A DNA stretch of 16,965 bases from Leptospiraceae bacterium UBA2033. Its GTDB lineage: Bacteria > Spirochaetota > Leptospiria > Leptospirales > Leptospiraceae. Every line of letters starts with the position of its first letter. Position 1 is the first letter of the stretch. Both the position numbers and the translations under genes were made by a program. The stretch lies in contig DDBL01000177.1 in the NCBI GenBank assembly GCA_002333425.1, positions 8,015 through 24,979 of the forward strand. Direction: 5' to 3'. Below the pieces are notes generated by a model. The model did no database searches. It had not been told where the DNA came from and was given only the letters and a program-made list of their open reading frames with translations. Shown here one piece after another: positions 1 through 6,593 of this stretch.

Positions 1-269
1 CCTTTCGGAAGATCAGGATAGAAGTAATTTTTGCGATCAAATTTTGTGAATAGAGAAATATTGCATCCAAGAGCTAAACCTGCCATGATTGCTTTTTGAA
101 GAGCAGCTTCATTTAGAACAGGAAGAGCACCAGGAAGTCCAAAACATACAGTGGAAACCTGTGTGTTAGGAGAACTCCCGAATACAGTTGGGCTTGGGGC
201 AAAAACTTTTGTAGTGGTGTTAAGCTGTGCGTGAACTTCTAATCCAATAATTACTTCATAATCTATCAT
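1..269 (-). CDS. gatB: Aspartyl/glutamyl-tRNA amidotransferase subunit B (N-terminal part, cut by window edge)
   Basis: GatB is the kinase/amidotransferase subunit of GatCAB, which converts misacylated Glu-tRNA(Gln) or Asp-tRNA(Asn) to the amidated form in the cytoplasm. About 89 codons are visible. The protein begins MIDYEVIIGLEVHAQL, the GatB hallmark, and continues with CFGLPGALPVLN, a long AIMAGLALG helix and TKFDRKNYFYPDLPKG, all typical of the GatB N-terminus. The ATG at 267-269 is chosen because family homology begins there. It has only a weak purine-rich stretch (GTAGAAAG) upstream. The frame stays open for 34 codons above it, to a TGA at 372-374, but that part overlaps a repeat element and does not look like GatB. 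No gatC or gatA is visible nearby. The C-terminus lies outside the window. Confidence 0.95.
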   Translation of the reverse strand, partial: MIDYEVIIGLEVHAQLNTTTKVFAPSPTVFGSSPNTQVSTVCFGLPGALPVLNEAALQKAIMAGLALGCNISLFTKFDRKNYFYPDLPK

Positions 270-647
270 ACTTTCTACAAGTTTTAATACTGGATTTTTA
301 GCAATTCTAAAAAAAGGTAACTGCCCAGTTTGGTTTGCCACAGAGGCACAAAGACACAGAGGTTTTTTGGATCACGTAATTTTTATTTGTATTCGTCGTA
401 TGAAAGAGAGATAGAGAAATATTTGGATTCAATTATTATGTCCTAATAACAAGCCTGAATTACGAAAGCAAAAAATATTCCCTGCAATGACTCTCTTGAA
501 TCTCTCCGTGACTCAGTGTCTCCGTGGCAAATCCATTATGGTGAGTTACTAGACTATTGACAAAACTATTTTTTTGTTTGGGTCTTGTCTGAAGGGAGCG
601 ATTAAGATTGCAAGTATATGAATGTCCATGTTTTTTCTCCTTAATTT
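270..647. other. Gene-free stretch between gatB and the hypothetical gene
   Basis: These 378 bases contain no ORF I would call. The main content is the inverted-repeat element at 334-531. The rest (532-647) is AT-rich with no convincing promoter. A TTGACA on the plus strand at 557-562 has no matching -10 box and no plus-strand gene follows it. The stretch is the presumed leader of gatB on the minus strand. Confidence 0.6.
334..531. repeat. Inverted-repeat element made of CACNGAG units (MITE/REP-like)
   Basis: The left arm (334-362) and right arm (503-531) are inverted copies matching at 22 of 29 positions. Each arm carries three CAC-type heptamers spaced exactly 8 nt apart: CACAGAG, CACAAAG and CACAGAG starting at 339, 347 and 355; and, inverted, CTCCGTG, CTCAGTG and CTCCGTG starting at 504, 512 and 520. 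Both arms end in TTTGCCAC. A nested inverted pair, CGTAATT (375-381) and AATTACG (458-464), would extend the fold. The 140-nt interior has no ORF. Similar CACAGAG-type dispersed repeats are common between genes in several phyla. The element looks non-autonomous and intergenic. Its copy number in this genome cannot be seen here. Confidence 0.75.
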
Positions 648-1244
648 TTATTTTCTATTGATTACTTCTTCTAAAGAAATTTCTTCAAATGTATTTAAAA
701 AGGAATAGAATAGTTTTAATAGTTCTATAAATTCTTTATTAATTTCTTGAAGAGTATAACTAGTGAGGATTAATTCATAGTTTAGGATTTCTATTGAAAA
801 GTTGTTTTGGGAAATAAGTTCGTTTACTAGAGTTTTGTTTTTTAGAATTTGAATTGGTAATCGCTCTGAATTACTTTTGATAAAAAATTTTTCTTCAAGT
901 TCGCTATTCTCGCAAATTCCATGTAGAGATTTACGAAATATCCCGCTTTGTGATTTATGGGCTTTTTTATCTTGAACAAGAAAATACGCATCTTTAGGGT
1001 TATGGATTGGCGATTTAATTTTGAGAGAAATTTCCTTTTCGAGTTTGCCTTGCTCACCTTCATATACAGCTTCGATGGAAACTGGTTTATCTTGGAGTAA
1101 ACCTCGAATGATTGGTCGCTCAAAAGGATCTTTTAAAGTAGAAAAAAAATAATTATTCTTGGAAGCAAATTTTTTCCAGCTATCCCACTTACCATTTTCT
1201 TTGGTGCTAAAAAGAATTAGAAATAAATTATTTTTTATCATCAT
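648..1244 (-). CDS. Conserved-looking hypothetical protein, start codon inside a palindrome
   Basis: A 198-residue protein I do not recognise firmly. It starts MMIKNNLFLILF, a short hydrophobic stretch, then a tryptophan-containing region (GKWDSWKKFASKNNYFF) and RPIIRGLLQDKPVSIEAVYEG. The order 'W..A....Y.F....P.I.G...G..V.I' resembles uncharacterised soluble proteins that carry one membrane helix at the N-terminus. That comparison is only inference. The C-terminal third is helical and leucine-rich. The ATG at 1242-1244 lies in the arm of the palindrome at 1227-1276, so the start region could be masked in the mRNA. The frame is continuous upstream to the stop codon of the YheT-type gene (1296-1298). 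The short hydrophobic N-terminus may mean the gene has lost its original 5' end. There is no strong ribosome binding site. Confidence 0.6.
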   Translation of the reverse strand: MMIKNNLFLILFSTKENGKWDSWKKFASKNNYFFSTLKDPFERPIIRGLLQDKPVSIEAVYEGEQGKLEKEISLKIKSPIHNPKDAYFLVQDKKAHKSQSGIFRKSLHGICENSELEEKFFIKSNSERLPIQILKNKTLVNELISQNNFSIEILNYELILTSYTLQEINKEFIELLKLFYSFLNTFEEISLEEVINRK

Positions 1245-1276
1245 GGAAATATATTTCCATGATGATAAAAAATAAT
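1227..1276. repeat. Perfect 50-bp palindrome (25-bp arms, no spacer)
   Basis: Checked base by base: every position from 1227 to 1251 pairs with 1276 to 1252. The centre reads GGAAATATATTTCC, flanked by ATCATCAT/ATGATGAT and runs of six T and six A. It lies 19 nt past the stop of the YheT-type gene and covers the first 18 bases of the hypothetical gene at 648-1244. Because of the symmetry the same ATGATGATA start also appears on the plus strand. It lacks a GC-rich stem and a 3' T-run outside the stem, so it is not a classical terminator in either direction. Confidence 0.9.
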
Positions 1277-1295
1277 CAATAATTTTTTGACAAAC

Positions 1296-2309
1296 TTAAA
1301 GTAATTTCTTAAAAAAACGAAGGAGTATAAAGTTGAGCCACTTGCCATCGGGAATTTCCTCAGTTTTTCTTGTAATAAACCCAACATGTCCACCTGATTC
1401 AGTCAAAATCGGTGTTAAGGTTGGAATTTTTTTCCAGTTAATACTTCTAAATGTATCCGGTGGAATGAGTGGATCGTCCATTGCATGAATGACTAATCCT
1501 GTAGTTTTAATTTTATGTATGTAATGGATACTAGAATTTTGTTTATAATAATCCAAGGCTCCTTTGTATCCAAATAGGGGAGCTGTTACCATATCATCAA
1601 AATCAAACATTGTATTTGCGTTATACGCATGTTCTCTGATATGTTCGGGTGCAACTAATACACCTTTTCTAAACTTATTTTTGAAAGAATCTAGGAATAC
1701 TTTTCGGTAAAAAATTCCAGAAGGGGAATCGATGTGTTCACAGGCTCTTTTTAAATCGAGAGGCGGTGATACAGCAGCAAAAAATTTGGATCGAATGGTT
1801 CTTTTTTCTCCAAAGTATTTTAGTAAAATATTGGCAGAAAGAGAAAATCCACAGAGGATAATTTTCTTAGAGAAGTTATTGTATACGTAACTTTCGATTT
1901 GAGCTACGTCGTCAGTTTTTCCAGCGTTGTATCCTTTTTTGGAAAGTCCTTCTCCTCTTCCACATCCTCGCTGGTTAACACGGATTATCCCATAACCTTC
2001 TAAGAGTGCAGCTTCTGCAAGTGATACTATATAATGGCTGTCGGAACTACCTTCCATTCCATGAAATAAAATTAGATAGTATCCATTGAAGGGAACTGCT
2101 TTTTTGTCGGATTTGGAAAGCGGAGGATTATGATCTAACCAAATATAATCACCACTGTCATCTTTGGTTTTTAAAACAAATACATCTGATTCATATTTGG
2201 TTTTAAGATTATTTTTAGGTGGAAAAATAGTTGTGAAAATGGTTTGGACATGACTATTGTTTAAAAATTTGGGTGGGTGGAGATTGGTTACTTCAGTATT
2301 TCCGTCCAT
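1296..2309 (-). CDS. YheT-family alpha/beta hydrolase
   Basis: A 337-residue cytoplasmic hydrolase of the COG0429/YheT type, whose physiological substrate (an ester or lipid) is not established. Family marks in order: NNSHVQTIFTTIF near residues 17-29 (the conserved 'HLQT' segment), LFHGMEGSSDSHY at 81-93 (oxyanion-hole region), VNQRGCGRGEG at 111-121, and YNAGKTDDV at 127-135. The nucleophile motif GFSLSAN at 154-160 gives Ser156, an acid residue lies in MDDP (277-280), and GGHVGF carries His308. So the Ser-Asp-His triad is complete and the length is normal. The ATG at 2309 overlaps the end of the acidic gene by 22 nt and follows a purine-rich GCAGAAGA, which suggests translational coupling. 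It is the last gene of the run starting at eno. Confidence 0.88.
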   Translation of the reverse strand: MDGNTEVTNLHPPKFLNNSHVQTIFTTIFPPKNNLKTKYESDVFVLKTKDDSGDYIWLDHNPPLSKSDKKAVPFNGYYLILFHGMEGSSDSHYIVSLAEAALLEGYGIIRVNQRGCGRGEGLSKKGYNAGKTDDVAQIESYVYNNFSKKIILCGFSLSANILLKYFGEKRTIRSKFFAAVSPPLDLKRACEHIDSPSGIFYRKVFLDSFKNKFRKGVLVAPEHIREHAYNANTMFDFDDMVTAPLFGYKGALDYYKQNSSIHYIHKIKTTGLVIHAMDDPLIPPDTFRSINWKKIPTLTPILTESGGHVGFITRKTEEIPDGKWLNFILLRFFKKLL

Positions 2310-2629
2310 TCTTCTGCTTCTTCTTTATTAAAATATTTTTTTTCTTTTAAGAATTTCAAAAAGTTTTTTAACATTATCTTAGACTTAGTTTGAAGTTCTT
2401 CAAAGTTGTCAAAATTATCTTCCAGATAAAAATTCAAAAAATCATCAACTTCATATTCTGTAAAATCTTCTAGTAGTATGACTTCACTTGAATCTTTGGG
2501 ATCTTCTTCATCTTCAAATAAAAGGGAGAGATAATTTAATATTAATACAATTATCTCTCCATCTTCTTCTCGTTTGGTATGATCTAGATAGAGTCTAAAT
2601 ACCTGTTCTAAATCTTGTTTATTGGACAT
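2288..2629 (-). CDS. Small acidic protein of unknown function, coupled to clpP
   Basis: A 113-residue soluble protein with no family I can name. By count it has 31 Asp/Glu against about 14 Lys/Arg. An acidic centre (FEDEEDPKDSSEVILLEDF, about residues 38-56) sits between helical ends, and the last third is lysine- and leucine-rich (about residues 80-105). There is no signal peptide or membrane segment. The start overlaps the clpP stop by 11 nt (ATGTCCAATAA is shared) and the end overlaps the hydrolase gene by 22 nt, so it is very likely translated with both. The position invites a role with ClpP, such as an adaptor or regulator, but nothing in the sequence shows that. The tight overlaps on both sides argue that it is a real gene. 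Confidence 0.75.
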   Translation of the reverse strand: MSNKQDLEQVFRLYLDHTKREEDGEIIVLILNYLSLLFEDEEDPKDSSEVILLEDFTEYEVDDFLNFYLEDNFDNFEELQTKSKIMLKNFLKFLKEKKYFNKEEAEEWTEILK

Positions 2630-3251
2630 GAATTGAACTTGCTAACTTATCTACAATTCCATATTCGATAGCTTCACTAGCAGTCATGTAATAGTCTCTG
2701 TCTGTGTCTTGTGCAATTTTTTCTAAAGGTTGACCACATGCTTCAGCTAAGATTTTATTTAAAAGTTCTTTTGTTTTTTTGATTTCATTTGCATGAATGC
2801 GAATGTCTGTAGCAGGTGCAACAATTTGTCCACCGATACTTGGTTGGTGAATCATTACTTTTCCACTAGGCCAAATAAATCTTCTACCTTTTTCACCAGC
2901 GCATAATAGTAATGAGCCCATAGAAGCTGCCATGCCCATACAAACGGTAGCAACAGGAGAAGAAATCATTTTCATTGTGTCATAGATTGTCATACCAGAT
3001 GTGATTACACCACCCGGGCTATTGATATAAAATGTAATTTCTTTTCCAGGATCAATCATTTCGAGATACATGAGTTTATTTACGATTTCTTTTGCGGATT
3101 CATCCATCACTGGTCCCCAAAGAAATATCTTTCTTGTCTCTAAAAATTTCTTTTGAATAAAATTTCCATTTTTAAGTTCTTCTAAGACATTTGGAGTTTT
3201 TTCCTCTGTTTCTTCAGCGGATTTAATTATATTTGTTGGATTTAAGTTCAT
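2619..3251 (-). CDS. clpP: ATP-dependent Clp protease proteolytic subunit
   Basis: ClpP forms the double-ring serine protease chamber that works with ClpX or ClpA/C unfoldases. Numbered from the ATG at 3249-3251 (210 residues), the catalytic Ser110 is in GMAASMGS, His135 in VMIHQPSIGG, and the catalytic Asp in TDRDYYM near 186. FYINSPGGVITSG (about 75-87) is the usual oxyanion-region strand. All catalytic parts are present. The N-terminus before IFLWGPV is about 40 residues long and asparagine- and glutamate-rich, longer than many ClpPs, so it may hold a propeptide or extension. An in-frame GTG at 3260 would add three residues. I prefer the ATG because a partial ribosome site (GTGGTAG) precedes it. 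The start is 15 nt after the FtsB-like stop. No clpX is adjacent, and leptospires are known to carry two clpP copies. Confidence 0.93.
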   Translation of the reverse strand: MNLNPTNIIKSAEETEEKTPNVLEELKNGNFIQKKFLETRKIFLWGPVMDESAKEIVNKLMYLEMIDPGKEITFYINSPGGVITSGMTIYDTMKMISSPVATVCMGMAASMGSLLLCAGEKGRRFIWPSGKVMIHQPSIGGQIVAPATDIRIHANEIKKTKELLNKILAEACGQPLEKIAQDTDRDYYMTASEAIEYGIVDKLASSIHVQ

Positions 3252-3266
3252 ATCTACCACTTTTTA

Positions 3267-3710
3267 TTATTTGAATTTCATGAAAACACCAATTAAAATT
3301 GCACCTGCACCTATTATGTAAAAAAACTTGAGCATATTTACTGGTGGAAGAGATTCCTTGGTGTCTTTCTTTTTAAAATGAGATGCAGGTAGTCCTGATG
3401 CAAACAGCCTGTCATTGGATTCATTGGAAACTGTTTCCTTGAATTTGATAACTTTAGAATCTTCGGAAAGCAAATAGTATTTTCTTGCTTCCCGAGCGAG
3501 CGCAGTTTCATCATCCTTTAGAAATTTCTTTTTAGCTTCTAAATTCATGTTTTCTGTTTCTAATCTATCAACATCTTCTCTGAGCGTATTTAAACGATTT
3601 TCCAGAGTCCTCCTTTCTAGTATACCGTTTGATCCAAGGATCACAGAATACAATATACTAAAAAAGAGGATGAGTCCGATAGAAATTGAAATTTGATTTC
3701 TATTTAACAT
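3267..3710 (-). CDS. FtsB/DivIC-like septum formation protein with two membrane segments
   Basis: A 147-residue protein of the septum-initiator type, expected to join FtsL and FtsQ/DivIB in the divisome. It has a short cytoplasmic N-terminus, a membrane helix at about 8-25 (ISIGLILFFSILYSVIL), then a coiled coil at about 30-66 (ERRTLENRLNTLREDVDRLE). The family segment ETALAREARKYYLLSEDS follows at about 68-85, matching the FtsB/DivIC 'ARE.L....E' signature. Unusually, residues about 125-144 (VNMLKFFYIIGAGAILIGVF) form a second hydrophobic helix before a basic tail, so both ends may be cytoplasmic. The ATG at 3708-3710 is chosen because it fits FtsB topology. A longer in-frame start at 3758 would only add residues overlapping eno. 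The chosen start overlaps the eno stop by 11 nt. An FtsB-type gene next to eno is a common bacterial arrangement. Confidence 0.85.
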   Translation of the reverse strand: MLNRNQISISIGLILFFSILYSVILGSNGILERRTLENRLNTLREDVDRLETENMNLEAKKKFLKDDETALAREARKYYLLSEDSKVIKFKETVSNESNDRLFASGLPASHFKKKDTKESLPPVNMLKFFYIIGAGAILIGVFMKFK

Positions 3711-5007
3711 GAAGGTTGTAAAAAGTTTTCTTTCCTTTGTAAACCGCAGCCGAACCAAGTTCTTCTTCTATTCTAAGTAACTCATTGTATTTGGCAATTC
3801 TATCAGTTCTAGAAAGGGAACCTGTTTTGATTTGTCCAGAGTTAGTTGCAACAGCGATATGCGAAATAGTAGTATCTTCTGTTTCGCCACTTCTATGACT
3901 GACTACTGCTGTGTAACCCGCACGTTTTGCCATCTCGATTGCGGCTAACGTTTCTGTTAGAGTTCCAATTTGATTTACTTTGATTAAAATTGAGTTACAA
4001 ATTCCTTCATCAATTCCTTTTTGCAATTTTTGAATGTTAGTAACAAAAAGATCATCCCCTACTAGTTGGATTTTTTTGCCAAGCTTTTCGGTTAACGCTT
4101 TCCAGCCTACCCAATCATTTTGATCCAAACCATCTTCAATTGTGATGATTGGATATTTTGCTACTAATTCTGCGTAATAGTTTACCAATTCTTCACTTGT
4201 TTTCTCTGGATTTTTTTCTGCTTTTAAAACGTATTTCTTTTTTTTCTTATCATAGAATTCGCTAGACGCTGCATCTAAACCGATTAGAATATCATCCTTT
4301 GCTTTAAAGCCTGCTTTGGAGATTGCTTCTAAAATTACTTCAAATCCTTCTGAATTACTTTTTAAATCAGGGGCAAATCCACCTTCATCGCCAACTGCTG
4401 TGTTTAATTTTTTTGCTTTCAATACTGATTTAAGTGCATGAAATACTTCTGCTCCCATTCTGAGTCCTTCTTTAAAAGAACTAGCTCCCACTGGAAGAAT
4501 CATAAATTCTTGGAAATCAACGTTGTTATCCGCATGAGAACCACCGTTTATAATATTCATCATGGGAACTGGAAGTTCTCTAGCAAAGTTTCCACCGATA
4601 TAACGATAGAGTGGCAGATTACAGTATTTAGCCGCAGCACTTGCAACTGCAAGGGATACTCCTAAAATTGCATTTGCACCTAAATTTGCTTTATTGGAAG
4701 TTCCATCGTCTTTGATCATTTTTTCGTCTATGAAAGTTTGTTCTAATGCACTTAAACCTACAATAGACTTGGAAAGTTTGGTATTCACATTAGCTACTGC
4801 CTTTGCTACACCTTTACCACCATATCTTTTTTTATCACCATCTCTAAGTTCCACTGCTTCGTATTCTCCAGTGGAGGCTCCAGACGGAACTGCTGCACGA
4901 CCGATATGACCGCTTTGTAAATGGACATCTACTTCAATGGTAGGATTACCTCTTGAATCTAAAATTTCTCTTGCTTTGATTAACTCTATAATGGGTGAAT
5001 TTTTCAC
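3700..5007 (-). CDS. eno: Enolase (2-phosphoglycerate dehydratase)
   Basis: Converts 2-phosphoglycerate to phosphoenolpyruvate in the cytoplasm, in glycolysis and gluconeogenesis. In leptospires it has also been reported at the cell surface. The 435-residue length is normal. The mobile loop is SGASTGEYEA at 42-51. Catalytic Glu208 is in DEGGFAP and Lys343 in ILIKVNQIG. The metal ligands are Asp245 (GLDAASSEFY), Glu291 (TIEDGL) and Asp318 (VGDDLF). SHRSGETEDT at 370-379 is the signature. The start is a GTG at 5005-5007 with an AAAGAGGT ribosome site about 9 nt upstream. No ATG in this frame gives a better N-terminus. It heads the minus-strand run, and its promoter should lie in 5008-5179, which it shares with divergent coaE. 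Confidence 0.97.
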   Translation of the reverse strand: MKNSPIIELIKAREILDSRGNPTIEVDVHLQSGHIGRAAVPSGASTGEYEAVELRDGDKKRYGGKGVAKAVANVNTKLSKSIVGLSALEQTFIDEKMIKDDGTSNKANLGANAILGVSLAVASAAAKYCNLPLYRYIGGNFARELPVPMMNIINGGSHADNNVDFQEFMILPVGASSFKEGLRMGAEVFHALKSVLKAKKLNTAVGDEGGFAPDLKSNSEGFEVILEAISKAGFKAKDDILIGLDAASSEFYDKKKKKYVLKAEKNPEKTSEELVNYYAELVAKYPIITIEDGLDQNDWVGWKALTEKLGKKIQLVGDDLFVTNIQKLQKGIDEGICNSILIKVNQIGTLTETLAAIEMAKRAGYTAVVSHRSGETEDTTISHIAVATNSGQIKTGSLSRTDRIAKYNELLRIEEELGSAAVYKGKKTFYNLHVK

Positions 5008-5179
5008 GGGAATAAAACCTCTTTAATATAAAAATACATTCTACTGTAATTATCATTATTTTATCCAAGCAAAATTTTTTAGGAAAAATAATAATTTATA
5101 ATTTATTAACGGTAGAAAAATCCTAAAAGCAATAAACTTTTTATGAGTGATGGTTTCAAATTAAACCGAAATCTATTGT
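5008..5179. promoter_or_regulatory. Divergent intergenic region between eno and coaE
   Basis: 172 very AT-rich bases separate the two divergent genes, so promoters for both are expected. The clear element is the eno ribosome site (ACCTCTTT on the plus strand near 5017-5024). On the minus strand a TAGAAT at -10 with TTGGAT 19 nt upstream is a weak eno promoter candidate. I see no convincing box for coaE, no riboswitch and no strong operator palindrome. Confidence 0.35.
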
Positions 5180-5797
5180 ATGAGGGAATGGAAGGAAAGA
5201 TTTGTATTGGGAATTACTGGCTCTATGGGTGGCGGGAAGTCTACAGTAACTAAAATTTTTGAGTCTCTGGGTGCATTTCGCATATCGGCAGATGAAATTG
5301 CCAGAACATTTACTTCTATAGATTCGCCTGTGAAAAAAGAACTCGTGTCTCTTTTGGGAGAATCTATTTTAGACAAAAGTGGAATTTTGGATCGAAAAAA
5401 AATTGCGGGGATTGTGTTTTCAGATAAAAACGCGATTGCAAAACTGAATGGACTTTTGCACCCATTGATTCGGCAAAAGACTTTAGATTTGATTCAGTCG
5501 ATTCAAGATGGAAGAATGATTGCTTGGGAAGCGCCTCTTTTGTTTGAATCAAAAGGGGAGAATATTTGTGATGCAACTCTTACCGTATATGCAGGTTATG
5601 AAGATTCTTGGCAGAGAGTGAAAAAACGAGATGAAATTTCAGAGGATGAGTTTCGTAATCGTTTGGCTAATCAGATGGATATTAAGGAAAAGTTAGAAGC
5701 TTCCGATTTTAAAATTATAAATGACAAAGACATAGATCATCTTTTATCGGAATGTAAAATTATTTATAGAGAGATCACACAAAGAAGGTTATCCTAG
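5180..5797 (+). CDS. coaE: Dephospho-CoA kinase
   Basis: Catalyses the last step of coenzyme A synthesis, phosphorylating dephospho-CoA at the ribose 3'-hydroxyl. The 205-residue protein has the P-loop GITGSMGGGKST at 11-22, ISADEIAR at 35-42 (the family usually has Asp-Ala-Asp; here Ser-Ala-Asp, keeping the second Asp), HPLIRQ at 94-99, APLLFES at 118-124 and the lid segment RNRLANQM at 159-166. The length is usual. The ATG at 5180 lacks a clear ribosome site. An in-frame TTG nine codons later has AAGGAAAG upstream and begins LGITGSM, so the true start could be there. CoA supply links it to the acyl-CoA synthetase at the right of the window. A small ATCCTA-gtt-TAGGAT inverted repeat (5791-5805) covers the stop codon. 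Confidence 0.92.
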   Translation: MREWKERFVLGITGSMGGGKSTVTKIFESLGAFRISADEIARTFTSIDSPVKKELVSLLGESILDKSGILDRKKIAGIVFSDKNAIAKLNGLLHPLIRQKTLDLIQSIQDGRMIAWEAPLLFESKGENICDATLTVYAGYEDSWQRVKKRDEISEDEFRNRLANQMDIKEKLEASDFKIINDKDIDHLLSECKIIYREITQRRLS

Positions 5798-5817
5798 TTT
5801 AGGATAAAAGGGAACAA

Positions 5818-6564
5818 ATGAAAGAAAGAACATTTTATACAATCAATTTAGATATTCGCAGAATTACAATTTTTGTTTTTATATTAGTCGGGCTAATGAG
5901 TTATTTTTTTATGTTAGGAAATTCTATGGGCAAAAAGAGTGTAGCCGCTAAAGATAACACAACAAAAGATTTGACCCAGACAACTACAGAAGAGCCTAAA
6001 CACCCTGAAAAATCTCCCTTAAAGCCATCCGCAGAAGAGAATATGGTTCCTGCTCCAGCAGAAGGAGAACCAAAAGATTCAGAAACAGTAGACTTAAAAC
6101 CATCCACACAACCAATTGATAGCGCAAAACCAATTCCAGTTCCTGTTTCTCCTGTGTTGGAAGTAAAAGAAGATCTTACGAAAAAGCCAGTTGCGGTTAC
6201 TCCCGCTTTGCCTGCCACTACAGCGACTCAGGCAGCACCTTTAAAAAAACCTGTTTATCCTTATCCGGTAAAAAAGCCAGTACCAGTAATCAAAACTCCG
6301 CTTGTTTTAGAAGAAAAAACTTTTTATACAATTCAGCTAGGTGCGTTTAGTTCGCAAGAACAAGCAAATAAATTTAAAGATAATGTTATCACAAAAAATA
6401 AATTTCCAGGAAAATTTGTTCCCTATGTTTTAAAACAAAGAGATTTCTTTGTTGTGAGAGTTGGCAAGTCAACTGTCAAAGAAGAGTTGGAAAAAATTGT
6501 TCAAAACTTAGATGCAGCAACCCAAGCATCTGCAATGATCGTAAAAAACAATAAAGCACAGTAA
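5818..6564 (+). CDS. SPOR-domain inner-membrane protein
   Basis: A 248-residue protein of the type that binds denuded septal peptidoglycan glycans. The order is a short basic cytoplasmic N-terminus, one membrane helix at about 15-34 (RITIFVFILVGLMSYFFML), and a long Pro/Lys/Thr/Ala-rich periplasmic linker at about 41-165 with repeated KKPV motifs. A C-terminal SPOR domain follows at about 167-245, beginning KTFYTIQLGAFSSQEQANKF and containing RDFFVVRVGKS. A good ribosome site (AAAGGGAA) lies just before the ATG, and coaE ends 20 nt upstream, so co-transcription is likely. The N-terminal ERTFYTINL echoes the first SPOR strand EKTFYTIQL. Its role is probably at division or cell-wall sites, together with the FtsB-like protein across the divergent region. 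Confidence 0.9.
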   Translation: MKERTFYTINLDIRRITIFVFILVGLMSYFFMLGNSMGKKSVAAKDNTTKDLTQTTTEEPKHPEKSPLKPSAEENMVPAPAEGEPKDSETVDLKPSTQPIDSAKPIPVPVSPVLEVKEDLTKKPVAVTPALPATTATQAAPLKKPVYPYPVKKPVPVIKTPLVLEEKTFYTIQLGAFSSQEQANKFKDNVITKNKFPGKFVPYVLKQRDFFVVRVGKSTVKEELEKIVQNLDAATQASAMIVKNNKAQ

Positions 6565-6593
6565 GTATAATTATGAGTTAGGAATTTTTAATT

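Noticed and set aside
270..371. Open frame upstream of the gatB ATG, reading ...FRIAKNPVLKLVES, as a possible gatC end or longer gatB
   Set aside because: It is short, runs into the CACNGAG repeat, lacks a ribosome site, and GatB homology begins at the ATG at 269.
557..562. TTGACA as a plus-strand promoter
   Set aside because: No -10 box at a proper distance and no plus-strand gene downstream.
1227..1276. Palindrome as a rho-independent terminator of the hydrolase gene
   Set aside because: The stem is not GC-rich, and the T-run is on the 5' arm and paired; there is no free T-run after the hairpin in either direction.
5901..6218. Minus-strand open frame opposite the SPOR gene
   Set aside because: It mirrors the low-complexity Pro/Lys/Thr linker, has no family likeness, and overlaps a clear gene.
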